Shown in pieces: positions 50,847 to 58,895 of a stretch of DNA of 64,000 bases. Below the pieces are notes generated by a model that was not told the DNA's origin, did not search any database, and saw only the letters and a program-made list of their open reading frames with translations. Source of the stretch: Bradyrhizobium sp. 199 (GTDB lineage: Bacteria > Pseudomonadota > Alphaproteobacteria > Rhizobiales > Xanthobacteraceae); assembly GCF_023073355.1 (NCBI RefSeq), contig NZ_JADPJI010000005.1:1736001-1800000 (forward strand), in the 5' to 3' direction. Positions within the stretch are counted from its first letter, which is position 1, and the number at the start of each line of letters is the position of its first letter. The position numbers and the translations under genes were made by a program.

Positions 50847-52139
50847 ATGAACGATCGGCGGTCTCTTTTAGTGGCGGTCACTTGCCCTTCGGCGGTGCTC
50901 GCCGGCTGGCTAGCGCTTTCTCTCTCCGCCTATGCTCCTGCCCTCATCGAGAACAGCGGTGCCAATGCGGCCGCCGTTTCGCGCGCGAAGGATCTCAGCC
51001 GCCTCGACCTCGCCGACGTGCCGCGCGCTGCAACGATCGAGGACGGCATCGCCTTGACCACCGACATCGCGGCTGCCGTCGCCGCGGCGCCGGTCCCGAC
51101 GATCACTGAGACGCCCGCCCCCGCCGTCAAGCTCGCCGCGGCCGATCCGGCGCTGATTTTGCTGACCGAGGCACCGCTCGCGCCACAAATGTCGCCAGAA
51201 CCAGAGCCCGTCGTCATCGAGGCGGCGCCGGCAGCGGCGCCGGAGCCAGTCAAACTGGCATCCGCCGATCCCACCGAGCTCCTAATGACGGACGCGCTGT
51301 CCTCCGCGGCGATCGCGAGCGGCCCTGTCACGCCCGTAAGCAAGGCATCACCTCCGGCCGACACCGTCGCCGTGCTCGACGAATGCTTCGTCATGGATGC
51401 GTGCATCGATCGCTATCTCTGGACGCTCTATCAGCGCACCGCAAAGGAGGACTCGATCAAGGTCCAGGCGCGCCGTGCCGTCACCGTCAAGCGCAAGGGC
51501 AAGACAATCACGGTAATGCGCAGCTTCACGAAGCTGGTCGATGAGGATTTCGGCTGGAAGGATCCGAAGGCGGCCGAGCACGCCGGCATGTCAATGATGG
51601 ATTACGTCATCGGCGGCATGGACAAGAGCTTCAAGCGAAAGCTGTTTCGCACGCTGCTTGCCGCGGAAGCCGTCGGCCTCTCGCCCGGGATCACCAGTGC
51701 GTTCCGCGACGATTATCGCCAGTCGATCGCGAGTGGCCTGAAGGCCGCCTCCGACCGTTCGTATCATGGCGGCAGCACGCGCGGCGGCTACGGCCACGGC
51801 ATGGCCGCCGACATCGTCAGCACCCAAGGGAATAATCGCGCGCAGCGTTGGGTCTCGACCGAAATCCTGTGGAAGTGGGTCGACGCCAACGGCAGGGCGT
51901 ACGGCATCGGCCGGCCCTATCTCGGTCGCGATCCGCCGCATGTCGGCCCGGTCGACGGCCAGGAATACATCTCGCGCCGTGGCACGGGCGACGGAAAGCA
52001 AGTGGCCAGCGTGAAGTCCAGGAAGGTGATGCGCGCCGCGGCCCATGCAAAACCACCAAAGGCCCAGGCCGCACGCGAGCAGAGGGTTCCCGCGAAGCCG
52101 CAGAAATCGGCGCAATCGACCGGCAAGCGCGCGACCTGA
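50847..52139 (+). CDS. Exported protein with M15/LAS-type peptidase-like domain
   Basis: Protein of 430 residues. A signal or anchor segment (about 8-28) is followed by a Pro/Ala-rich repeat region (40-170) with three similar LAAADP(A/T).(I/L)L.T(E/D)A units, and by a domain (about 185-370) related to M15 D-Ala-D-Ala peptidases and extensin-like proteins: LSPGITSAFRDDYRQSIASG, H317 and D322 in GYGHGMAADIV, and GRPYLGRDPPHVGP with another His. These are the zinc ligands of the LAS fold. The C-terminal 60 residues are basic. Likely a periplasmic cell-wall hydrolase or a degenerate binding version. ATG 50847 follows GGAGGCAGG. Confidence 0.72.
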   Translation: MNDRRSLLVAVTCPSAVLAGWLALSLSAYAPALIENSGANAAAVSRAKDLSRLDLADVPRAATIEDGIALTTDIAAAVAAAPVPTITETPAPAVKLAAADPALILLTEAPLAPQMSPEPEPVVIEAAPAAAPEPVKLASADPTELLMTDALSSAAIASGPVTPVSKASPPADTVAVLDECFVMDACIDRYLWTLYQRTAKEDSIKVQARRAVTVKRKGKTITVMRSFTKLVDEDFGWKDPKAAEHAGMSMMDYVIGGMDKSFKRKLFRTLLAAEAVGLSPGITSAFRDDYRQSIASGLKAASDRSYHGGSTRGGYGHGMAADIVSTQGNNRAQRWVSTEILWKWVDANGRAYGIGRPYLGRDPPHVGPVDGQEYISRRGTGDGKQVASVKSRKVMRAAAHAKPPKAQAAREQRVPAKPQKSAQSTGKRAT

Positions 52140-52144
52140 CACCC

Positions 52145-52963
52145 TTACGGTGCGCGGCCCGGCGTCGGCAGCGGCACGAGCCGCATCTCGGCCGTGCCGG
52201 CGTCCTGCGTGCGCACCAACACCGCAAAAATCGTCTCGACCGCGAGCCGCACCGCTGCCTCGATCGCCTGGCCCTTGGCCAGATGCGCCGCGATCAGACC
52301 GGTGAGGAGATCGCCGGTGCCGTAGGGGCGGATCGGCAGGCGCGGCGTCGCCAAGCGCGACAATCGCCCGTCGGCACACAGGATCGTCTCCACCTGCCCC
52401 GCCGCCGTGTCGGCGAGCGTGCAACCGGTGGCGACGACATCGATGCGGCCGGTCGCCGCCAGCGCCGCACACGCGACGCGCAGGCCCCGCGCATCAGGGA
52501 TCGTGAGGCCTGAGAGCAGCTCGAGCTCGAACTGGTTCGGCGTCGTCAGGTCCGCTGCCGGCAGCAACCGGTGCCGGACCACGTCCAAAATGCCCTCGGC
52601 GACATAGACGCGGCCGTCATCGCCGATCACGGGATCGCAGAGATAGACGAGCTTCGCATTTCGCGTAAGCGCCCGCTCGACGAAATCGGCGATCACGGCG
52701 GCATTGCCCGGCGAGCCGAGATAGCCGGTCACCAGCACGGCCGCCTCGTCGACGAGGCCGCGTTCCTCCACACCCTTCAGAAGGTCGGCGACGAGCTCGG
52801 TCTCCAGCACCCGCCCGCGCAGGCTCGGGTAGCGCGGATGGTTGGACAGCAGGGTCGTCGGTACCGCCGCAACGTTCACACCCTCCGCCTGCATGGCATA
52901 GGCGGCCGCGCTGTTGCCGACATGGCCGTGGACCACCTGGCTTTGAATGGAGATAACAAGCAT
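52145..52963 (-). CDS. pdxY: Pyridoxal kinase
   Basis: Ribokinase-fold pyridoxal kinase, 272 residues, phosphorylating pyridoxal with ATP in the B6 salvage route. The N-terminal block VISIQSQVVHGHVGNSAAAYAMQ, the central CDPVIGDDGRVYV, TPNQFELELLSG, and the anion-hole motif PYGTGDLLTGLIAAHLAKG with the catalytic Asp are all diagnostic of PdxY/PdxK. A wall-enzyme gene converges with a gap of only five bases. Confidence 0.95.
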   Translation of the reverse strand: MLVISIQSQVVHGHVGNSAAAYAMQAEGVNVAAVPTTLLSNHPRYPSLRGRVLETELVADLLKGVEERGLVDEAAVLVTGYLGSPGNAAVIADFVERALTRNAKLVYLCDPVIGDDGRVYVAEGILDVVRHRLLPAADLTTPNQFELELLSGLTIPDARGLRVACAALAATGRIDVVATGCTLADTAAGQVETILCADGRLSRLATPRLPIRPYGTGDLLTGLIAAHLAKGQAIEAAVRLAVETIFAVLVRTQDAGTAEMRLVPLPTPGRAP

Positions 52964-53260
52964 GAAGGAGGTCCGTAGGGTCTATTGTCGAGCGACACAA
53001 GCAGGGCAATCGTAGCCCGGATGGAGGGGGCGCTCCATCCGGCTTACGAGCCTACGGCATCCGGCGAGTTCTGAAAATCATCGCGCAAAGGCCGCGATCT
53101 CCGCCTCGCTCCGCGTCTCTTCCGAGAAACTCTTGCCGACCTCGCTGTGCGTCCTCTCCTATGTCACGACGGCACAGACGCGCATGAGCGCCGATCTTCG
53201 CGCCGTGCACGCAAGGCTGCTCGCTCAGACTTATCGACGCGGCTAGCAGGAGGTGGCAGC
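52964..53260. other. Intergenic region with short repeat
   Basis: Contains an AGCCCGGATGGAG hairpin (53012-53046). A plus-strand frame ending at 53245 with SLCVLSYVTTAQTRMSADLR and ending AQTYRRG looks weakly protein-like but has no proper start; I do not call it a gene. Confidence 0.35.
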
Positions 53261-53626
53261 CTACTGGGTCTGCACCGGCTTGGGCGGACGCGGCGCGGAT
53301 CGCGCGGGCTTCTTGGCGGGCTTGGCCGGCCCGCGCGGCGGCGGCTCGTCGACTGACTGCAGATAGGCGGCAAGCACCCTGGCCGAGTCCGAGCTGGTCG
53401 CGTAGTGGTCCTTCAGAAACCAGGACAACGTCAGGCTGAAGCGACCCTTGGCAAGGCCGCGCGGACTGCGATGGCAGCTCGCACAGCCGTCAGCGAAGAG
53501 CTTGGCTGGCGACTTGCCGGCGTCGAGATTTTGCGCGGCTGCGACCGTCGCCGTGAGAACGACGACGGCGGCTGCACTCATCACGGGCACGATCCGGTCG
53601 CGTCCCGGTCGAAACAGTGATCTCAA
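53261..53626 (-). CDS. Exported c-type cytochrome-like protein
   Basis: Protein of about 121 residues (start uncertain: TTG 53626 or GTG 53656; ATG 53581 would also serve). A hydrophobic export segment (VMSAAAVVVLTATVAAAQ) precedes a haem-attachment motif C-A-S-C-H in LFADGCASCHRSPRGL; the axial Met is not obvious because the following region is FSLTLSWFLKDHYATSS. The last 25 residues are Pro/Lys-rich. It could be a small periplasmic electron carrier or a degenerate cytochrome. Confidence 0.72.
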   Translation of the reverse strand: MRSLFRPGRDRIVPVMSAAAVVVLTATVAAAQNLDAGKSPAKLFADGCASCHRSPRGLAKGRFSLTLSWFLKDHYATSSDSARVLAAYLQSVDEPPPRGPAKPAKKPARSAPRPPKPVQTQ

Positions 53627-53652
53627 ATGTCGCCCCTCGCCCCGGCCTGCGG

Positions 53653-53832
53653 TCACGCCGCCGACAGCTGATCGAATTCGGGCGGTGCGTAGGCCTTACC
53701 GTCCTGATCGGTGATGACGACCCGCCACCCCTCGCTCGCCCACACCTTGGCCTTTGCCACGATGAGCAGCCGGCTCTCGCGGTCGAAACTGCACTTCTCG
53801 TTGTCGCGTTCTGCGACCATTCTGTAGGCCAA
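53653..53832 (-). CDS. Small conserved hypothetical protein
   Basis: Protein of 59 residues from TTG 53832: AYRMVAERDNEKCSFDRESR, LLIVAKAKVWASEGWRVVIT, DQDGKAYAPPEFDQLSAA. The KVWASEGWRVVITD(Q/E)DG pattern recurs in Bradyrhizobium small proteins, but I know no domain name. It lies upstream of the cytochrome-like gene on the same strand with a gap of 26 bases. Confidence 0.65.
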   Translation of the reverse strand: MAYRMVAERDNEKCSFDRESRLLIVAKAKVWASEGWRVVITDQDGKAYAPPEFDQLSAA

Positions 53833-53992
53833 TTCGCATCCCCTTGCGTCGCCCTGCACCCGGCCTCGTCGTGGCAGCGGGCTTTGGCGGCAATTCGCCG
53901 GGAGCGTGGCAATTTGGTGCCATCCGCAAAGCATGGCTCTGGCGGCTGGTCACATCAGCAATGGAACCGATCGTCCCATGCGCGAGCTTCGC

Positions 53993-54091
53993 TAAAGCAT
54001 GATCCGGAAAAGTGCGCGGTCTTCCGAAAAGATCATGCTTAAACGACAACCTAAAGCGATGGCGATTCATCCAAATCGCATCGCGCTTTAG
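53993..54091 (+). repeat. Dispersed double-hairpin repeat, copy 4
   Basis: About 99 bases, same orientation as copies 2 and 3, a few bases shorter (GCGCGGTCTTCC in place of GCGCAGCGGTTTTCC). Its right-end TTA (54088-54090) is the stop codon of the minus-strand gene that starts at 54366. Confidence 0.9.
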
Positions 54092-54366
54092 TGCACGCGG
54101 ATGATGTGTGGGCGGCCGAGATCGATCAGCCCCTGCACGGCTGAGAGGCGATCGTCGAGGGCTGCTATAGTGAGCAGCAGGTTGTTCCGGCGTTCGTCGA
54201 GCAAACCCATTTCGGCGCCGGTGAGCTTCATGCTCGTCCGTTCCTTTTGAATCGCTTCGAGGGATTCGCGCAATCCGGCAATCAGGCCGGTCAGCTGTTT
54301 GGCCTCTTTCGTCATCGAACGCTTCGCGACATTTTGGCGGCGAGACACCGCCTGGCTCTGTCTCAT
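54088..54366 (-). CDS. Small coiled-coil hypothetical protein
   Basis: Protein of 92 residues, mainly helical: QLTGLIAGLRESLEAIQKERTSMKLTGAEMGLLDERRNNLLLTI and AALDDRLSAVQGLIDLGRPHIIRVH are two coiled-coil-like segments. No known domain. GGGAGGATGAC gives a very strong RBS for the ATG at 54366. Its stop is supplied by dispersed-repeat copy 4. Confidence 0.7.
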   Translation of the reverse strand: MRQSQAVSRRQNVAKRSMTKEAKQLTGLIAGLRESLEAIQKERTSMKLTGAEMGLLDERRNNLLLTIAALDDRLSAVQGLIDLGRPHIIRVH

Positions 54367-54524
54367 GTCATCCTCCCGTGCCCCGCTGCCCCGAGTGGAT
54401 GCTTACACCTTTGGGTAGACATGTTACGATCGATGAAATCTTCCCCCGAAAAACCGAATTAAATTGTCGCGACCTCAACATGGCGTGGAAAAGCCCGGCG
54501 CCAGGGCCGGGCTTTCATACTACG

Positions 54525-55493
54525 CTAGTGCTTCTGATGGCCGCCGGGGCCGCCGACCGGTGCACCGCCGCCAGGGGGCGCGGCATTGATGTGGGGAGCA
54601 CCGCCGCCGCCGGGGTGCGGCATTGCAGGTGCCGCCGCGCGCGGCGCCGGCATCTGGGCATGAGCGTTCGTCGGTGAACCATGGCTGACATTAGGCTGGG
54701 CCACGTGGGGCATCGCAGGTCGAGCCGCAGGCGCGGCGGAAACGCGCGGCGCCTCATGCGCACGCGTCATCGGCTCCGTGCGCATTGCGGCGCGGCCCGC
54801 AGCATGGTCGCGCATCATGCGCCCCTGCGCCTCACGCGGACCACGGGTCTGCACGGCAGCGCGCTCATTCACGATGCGCTCGCTGCGTCCGGCGCGAGTC
54901 CGGTCGGCCGTCGCCGCAGCATCGCGCTTGATGGCGGCGTCCGGCCGCGCCGTTGTGGCATCACGCCGGGAGATCGCCTCCGCACCCTTACCGTGCACGC
55001 CGCTACGTTCGAGTGCGCTCGCCGCGTCGCGAGTCGCCGCGCGACCGATGCGGGCCGCGCGCGGATCAATGGTCATCCGCGTCGCGACGCTCTGATGCGA
55101 GCTCCAGTAATTATTCCAATAGGCGTGGCGGCGATACCAGGAACGTCCGCCATAATGGCTCGACCAGTACGACGTCAGCACGAAGGGGACGATGGGAACG
55201 TCGATCTCACCGACATAGTCGGGCAGATAGACGTAGTGATTGCGATAGAGATATTCGAGATATTGCGATGACACCCAGCCGCGATCGTCTGAGAAGCTGA
55301 CGTCGCACCAGGCATTGCCGCGCAGGCAGCCATGGATGTTGACGCGGGCGCCCCCGGGGATGCGATCGACCAGCGGAAAGCCCGTGCCCGGCCCGGCGCG
55401 CAAGCCGGTTGAGACGGTGACGATGCCCGGCGCGGCCAGTGCGGCTGTTGGCGCGAGCAGCAATGCAGCAATTAAAACGCTCTTGAATTTCAT
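54525..55493 (-). CDS. Exported SH3-domain protein with Ala/Arg/Pro-rich tail
   Basis: Protein of 322 residues. Signal peptide 1-20 (ALLLAPTAALAAP). A bacterial SH3 domain (about 22-75) reads TVSTGLRAGPGTGFPLVDRIPGG and ARVNIHGCLRGNAWCDVSF then DDRGWVSSQYLEYLY. A Tyr/Trp/His-rich segment (WSSHYGGRSWYRRHAYWNNY) and about 170 residues rich in Ala, Arg, Met, Pro and Gly follow. SH3-like domains bind peptidoglycan or proteins in the envelope. It carries an exact EcfG-type promoter. RBS GAGGAGGAG. Confidence 0.85.
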   Translation of the reverse strand: MKFKSVLIAALLLAPTAALAAPGIVTVSTGLRAGPGTGFPLVDRIPGGARVNIHGCLRGNAWCDVSFSDDRGWVSSQYLEYLYRNHYVYLPDYVGEIDVPIVPFVLTSYWSSHYGGRSWYRRHAYWNNYWSSHQSVATRMTIDPRAARIGRAATRDAASALERSGVHGKGAEAISRRDATTARPDAAIKRDAAATADRTRAGRSERIVNERAAVQTRGPREAQGRMMRDHAAGRAAMRTEPMTRAHEAPRVSAAPAARPAMPHVAQPNVSHGSPTNAHAQMPAPRAAAPAMPHPGGGGAPHINAAPPGGGAPVGGPGGHQKH

Positions 55494-55519
55494 GGCGCGC
55501 TCCTCCTCTTTCGAGTCGG

Positions 55520-55544
55520 AACGCGCAAGCGGAACGGGCGTTCC
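55520..55544 (-). promoter_or_regulatory. EcfG-type promoter, GGAAC-N16-CGTT (minus strand)
   Basis: On the minus strand GGAAC is 55544-55540 and CGTT 55523-55520, 27 bases before the SH3-protein start codon. Confidence 0.75.
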
Positions 55545-55648
55545 GTGCGGGAGGGCTTCATCCGTCGAAAGAATGAAACGCGTGCTGCGCACGGTTCAAT
55601 ATTCATTCGCCGTTCATCGACACTGCGCGCGCAAGAGCTGCCGGTTGG

Positions 55649-57571
55649 TCAGTTCACCTGTAGCATGAACCCGTCGAAGTACGACGCAAGCGCAGCAAAG
55701 TCGTCGAGAGGCAGCACGTTCGCGACATACTGGTCGGGCCGCACCACCACCAAGCAGCCGGCTGTCCGATCGATGCCGCGCATGGTGAAAACGTCGTGGC
55801 CGCTCTTGAGGTCCGGACAGAACATCTTTTCGTAGTCGCGCAAGCCATAGCGCCCCTTGCGCGGGAGCAGCAGTGGCGGCATCGCCTCGATGGCGAGCTC
55901 GCGATGGCCTTGCTGGAACACCGCGCGCAGATCGATCAAGCTGTCGATGTCGGCCCCGTCAGGCGTATATCGCCGGACCGGCGAGTCCCGGGAGTCCGCG
56001 AGGAAATTGCACAATGCGCGAATGGCCGAGCCTGCGGCGGCAGGATCTTCGGCGGGCGAAAACGCGTAGAGGCGGAAACGGCCATCGGCCTGTGCGGCGT
56101 GACCGAGATGGACCGGCTTTGCATCGGCAAGCCGGATCACCGGGGCGGAATGGAAGCGCTTGCCGATGACGAGGCCCTGCGCGAGGTGCTGATGAGACGC
56201 TGCGCCGGTGAGAAGCGACTGGCCGTAATGCGTGGCCGTGCCGGCGGTGTAGCGGCCGTGCCTGACGAAATAGTCCTGCGTCCTGGCGGCGTCGGCGCCG
56301 CCGGCCTTGGCGGCGGAGGCGAGAATTCCCGCCCACTCGCGGTCGAAGTCGATCAGCTCCTTGGCAACTGCCTGGCGCTCGGCCGAATAGGAATGCAACA
56401 GGTGTGGCGCGCACTGCTTCCGCATGACGGCGGCGAGCTTCCAGCCGAGATTGAAGGCATCCTGCATCGAGACGTTCATGCCCTGCCCCGCCTTCGGACT
56501 GTGGGTGTGGCAGGCATCGCCGGCGATGAAGATGCGCGGCAGGCGGCTGGCGACCTCGCCCTCCGGCACGTCATCGAACTTGTCGGTCAGACGCTGGCCG
56601 ATCTCGTAGACCGACCACCAGGCGATCTCCTTCACCTCGAGCGTATGCGGCTTGAGGATGCGCCGCGCCTTGGCAATCACGTCATCGGCGGTGATGTTGC
56701 GGCTAGCGACGCGTTCGCCGGCCTCGAGCCTGGCGAGCTCGACATAGATGCGGACCATGTAGCCCCCTTCTCGGGGAATGATCAGCAGGCTGCCATCCTT
56801 TGCCGACTGGACGAGCGACTTGAAGCGGATGTCCGGAAAATCGGTCACGGCCAGCACGTCCATCACGCCCCAGGCGTGGTTGGCGGAATCGCCGTGCAGC
56901 TCGCGGCCGATCGACTTGCGCACCGTACTGCGGGCGCCATCGCAACCGACGACATGACGCGCCCTGATCGTCTCGATCTTTCCTTCATTCGCGGCATCGA
57001 CACGTTCGAGCCGCACGGTCACGGCATGATCGTTGGCCTCCGCAGACCGATCGACTTCGATATCGACCAGACGACGGCTGTAGTAGGGCTCCAGCTCGGC
57101 CGGCGCTTTGCGCATGATATCGAGAAAGCCGTCATGGATGCGCGCCTGATTGAGGATGACGTGCGGGAATTCGGACAGCCCGTCCTCGACGTCCTGCACA
57201 CGGCCGCTGCGGATGATGGTCTCGGGGGAGCGTTCGTCCGGCTTCCAGAACGTCGTCTCGTTGACCCAATAGGCCTCCTTCAGCACGCGCTCGCTGAAGC
57301 CATAGGCGTGAAACATTTCCATGGTGCGGCAAGCGATGCCGTCGGCTTGCCCGACCAACAGCCGTTCAGGCTTCTGCTCGACGATGCAGGTCTTGATGTC
57401 AGGGAATTGCGCAAGCTGGGCGGCGAGCGTGAGGCCCGCAGGACCACAACCGACGATGAGGACATCGACCTCGTCCGGCACGGCGCCCGCTGCGCCCGAG
57501 GCCTGAACGCGCCCGGCGAGATCGGCGATTTCAGGATCGCCCGGCTGAAATCCATTCAGATGAAATTGCAT
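55649..57571 (-). CDS. FAD-dependent aromatic hydroxylase (phenol/3-hydroxybenzoate monooxygenase type)
   Basis: Flavoprotein monooxygenase of the PHBH/phenol hydroxylase family, 640 residues, the long form with a C-terminal thioredoxin-like dimerisation domain. FAD motif VDVLIVGCGPAGLTLAAQLAQ (about residues 34-55); the DG motif HVVGCDGARSTVRKSIG (about 205-220); GD motif IFIAGDACHTHSPKAGQGMNVSMQDAFNLGWKLA (about 345-380). Closest by memory to 3-hydroxybenzoate 4-monooxygenase (MobA), but meta/para specificity is not readable. It uses NAD(P)H and oxygen to add a hydroxyl group. The ATG at 57571 follows GGGAGAGG; in-frame sequence before it is not protein-like. Divergent from a MarR gene, with an operator between them. 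Confidence 0.9.
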   Translation of the reverse strand: MQFHLNGFQPGDPEIADLAGRVQASGAAGAVPDEVDVLIVGCGPAGLTLAAQLAQFPDIKTCIVEQKPERLLVGQADGIACRTMEMFHAYGFSERVLKEAYWVNETTFWKPDERSPETIIRSGRVQDVEDGLSEFPHVILNQARIHDGFLDIMRKAPAELEPYYSRRLVDIEVDRSAEANDHAVTVRLERVDAANEGKIETIRARHVVGCDGARSTVRKSIGRELHGDSANHAWGVMDVLAVTDFPDIRFKSLVQSAKDGSLLIIPREGGYMVRIYVELARLEAGERVASRNITADDVIAKARRILKPHTLEVKEIAWWSVYEIGQRLTDKFDDVPEGEVASRLPRIFIAGDACHTHSPKAGQGMNVSMQDAFNLGWKLAAVMRKQCAPHLLHSYSAERQAVAKELIDFDREWAGILASAAKAGGADAARTQDYFVRHGRYTAGTATHYGQSLLTGAASHQHLAQGLVIGKRFHSAPVIRLADAKPVHLGHAAQADGRFRLYAFSPAEDPAAAGSAIRALCNFLADSRDSPVRRYTPDGADIDSLIDLRAVFQQGHRELAIEAMPPLLLPRKGRYGLRDYEKMFCPDLKSGHDVFTMRGIDRTAGCLVVVRPDQYVANVLPLDDFAALASYFDGFMLQVN

Positions 57572-57606
57572 GAACCTCTCCCGGCAAATTTCTGTTTTGA
57601 TATTGC

Positions 57607-57637
57607 TCAGTATGCTGACTATCAGTATACTTGTCAA
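57607..57637 (-). promoter_or_regulatory. Sigma-70 promoter and MarR-type operator of the hydroxylase gene
   Basis: On the minus strand, TTGACA (57637-57632) and CATACT (57614-57609) are 17 bases apart, a good -35/-10 pair for the hydroxylase. Two TCAGTAT(G/A)CT repeats (57607-57616, 57622-57631), one containing the palindrome AGTATACT, cover the spacer and -10. Binding there by the adjacent MarR protein would repress the hydroxylase. Confidence 0.65.
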
Positions 57638-57670
57638 TGATCGCGCTGTCCTTGTCCAACGGAGAATTCG

Positions 57671-58135
57671 GTGAAAGACAACAACGACATGCCCGGGCAT
57701 CTGGCGCGCCGGTTCCAGCAGATCGCGGTCGCCGTGTTTCTGGCCGAGGTCGAGGAAGCCGGCTTCGACCTGACGCCGGTGCAATACGCCGCGCTCGCGA
57801 CCATCAAGGCCAATCCGAGCCTCGACCAGGTGACGCTCGCGGGATTGATCGCCTATGACCGCACCACCATCACCGGCGTGATCGATCGCCTGGTGCAGAA
57901 GGGGCTGGTCGAGCGCCGCGCCTCCAGCCGCGACCGCCGCGCCCGCGAGCTCGAGATCACCGGCGAGGGCCGGCGCGCGCTGCGCAAGGTTACACCGGCG
58001 GTGAAATCGGCCCAGCGCATCCTGCTGCGTGGCCTCAGCGCGAAGGAGGGCGAAGAATTGATGCGGCTGCTGCGCAAGGCGATTGCCGCCGGTAACGATC
58101 TGAGCCGCGCGCCGCTCCGCGACATGCCGGCATGA
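57671..58135 (+). CDS. MarR-family transcriptional regulator
   Basis: Winged-helix regulator of 154 residues. The recognition region is LDQVTLAGLIAYDRTTITGVIDRLVQKGLVERRAS followed by the wing SRDRRARELEITGEGRRAL. Helices at both ends (IAVAVFLAEVEEAGFDLTPVQYAAL and RILLRGLSAKEGEELMRLLRKA) form the dimer. Divergent from the aromatic hydroxylase (99 bases), so it probably represses that gene until an aromatic acid binds. GTG start after GGAGAA. Confidence 0.92.
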   Translation: MKDNNDMPGHLARRFQQIAVAVFLAEVEEAGFDLTPVQYAALATIKANPSLDQVTLAGLIAYDRTTITGVIDRLVQKGLVERRASSRDRRARELEITGEGRRALRKVTPAVKSAQRILLRGLSAKEGEELMRLLRKAIAAGNDLSRAPLRDMPA

Positions 58136-58253
58136 TCCGGTATTTTGTACGTATTGTCGCAGCGCCCTGAAACCAGGAACTAACCTTCGGCTGTTAGGGT
58201 CGGCAACATTCTGCGCTTAACGCGCGATTAACTCTGCGGTTTGGGAGTTCCGG

Positions 58254-58688
58254 ATGTTCAGGTTCCTCGTTGCGGCCGCGGCCATCGCGCTCTCGACCGG
58301 CCATGCGCTGGCAAACGGCCATGGCGGCGGCGATGCCGCTGCTCCGCCCAAGCCCGAGGCGGCGACGGCACCGGCAAAAGTGGTCATCACCAAGCAGGGT
58401 CCCAAGCTGGTCGATCCCAAGGGCATGACGCTTTACTATTACGAGCACGACACCACCGGAAAGACGTCGAACTGCAACGGCAAGTGCACCGAGAGCTGGG
58501 TGCCGCTCCCCGCCACGGCCGACGCCAAGGCCGTCGGCGACTTCACCGTGATCAGCCGTAACGACGGCAGCAGGATGTGGGCCTACCGCTACCGTCCGCT
58601 CTACACCTCCGCCGCCGACAAGACACCGGGCGATGCCAATGGCAACGCGACGACGCTGCAATGGCGCATCGCCCGTCCCGAAAATTAG
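58254..58688 (+). CDS. Exported COG4315-type repeat protein
   Basis: Exported protein of 144 residues, from a family often annotated as a secreted repeat of unknown function or lipoprotein. After a signal peptide (1-20, STGHALANG) two repeats follow: GPKLVDPKGMTLYYYEHDTTGKTSNCNGKCTESWVPL and ISRNDGSRMWAYRYRPLYTSAADKTPGDANG. The Y-x4-D motif and the paired cysteines (CNGKC) are typical. Function unknown; similar proteins occur in many soil bacteria. Confidence 0.82.
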   Translation: MFRFLVAAAAIALSTGHALANGHGGGDAAAPPKPEAATAPAKVVITKQGPKLVDPKGMTLYYYEHDTTGKTSNCNGKCTESWVPLPATADAKAVGDFTVISRNDGSRMWAYRYRPLYTSAADKTPGDANGNATTLQWRIARPEN

Positions 58689-58698
58689 GCCGAAATCG

Positions 58699-58878
58699 TC
58701 AGCGGTTTTCAGGACCGGTCGGGGCCAGTTCGGTCGGAACAGGCCTGAACGTCGGCATACTCGCGCTCGGCTGTAGCGGCCTGAACTCAGCGTTCACCAC
58801 CACGGGTCCGGTGGTGAACCAGAGCGCCGCCACGGCCGCGATCGCCAATCCCGCGCCCAGCGCCGCAAGCTCTTTCAC
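58699..58878 (-). CDS. Small single-pass membrane or exported protein
   Basis: A 59-residue frame with a GTG start: MKELAALGAGLAIAAVAALW is a short basic start plus hydrophobic helix, then FTTGPVVVNAEFRPLQPSAS and a Pro-rich end ELAPTGPENR. AGGGACGG precedes the start at the right spacing. It lies 17 bases downstream of the larger membrane-protein gene on the same strand and is likely co-transcribed. No domain recognised. Confidence 0.6.
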   Translation of the reverse strand: MKELAALGAGLAIAAVAALWFTTGPVVVNAEFRPLQPSASMPTFRPVPTELAPTGPENR

Positions 58879-58895
58879 GTTTCCGTCCCTAAAGA

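Noticed and set aside
55796-57640. 614-codon open frame on the plus strand across the hydroxylase
   Set aside because: Shadow of the minus-strand monooxygenase, which carries intact FAD motifs, an RBS and a promoter.
58177-58200. GGAAC before the COG4315-type gene as an EcfG promoter
   Set aside because: No CGTT at 16 or 17 bases downstream.
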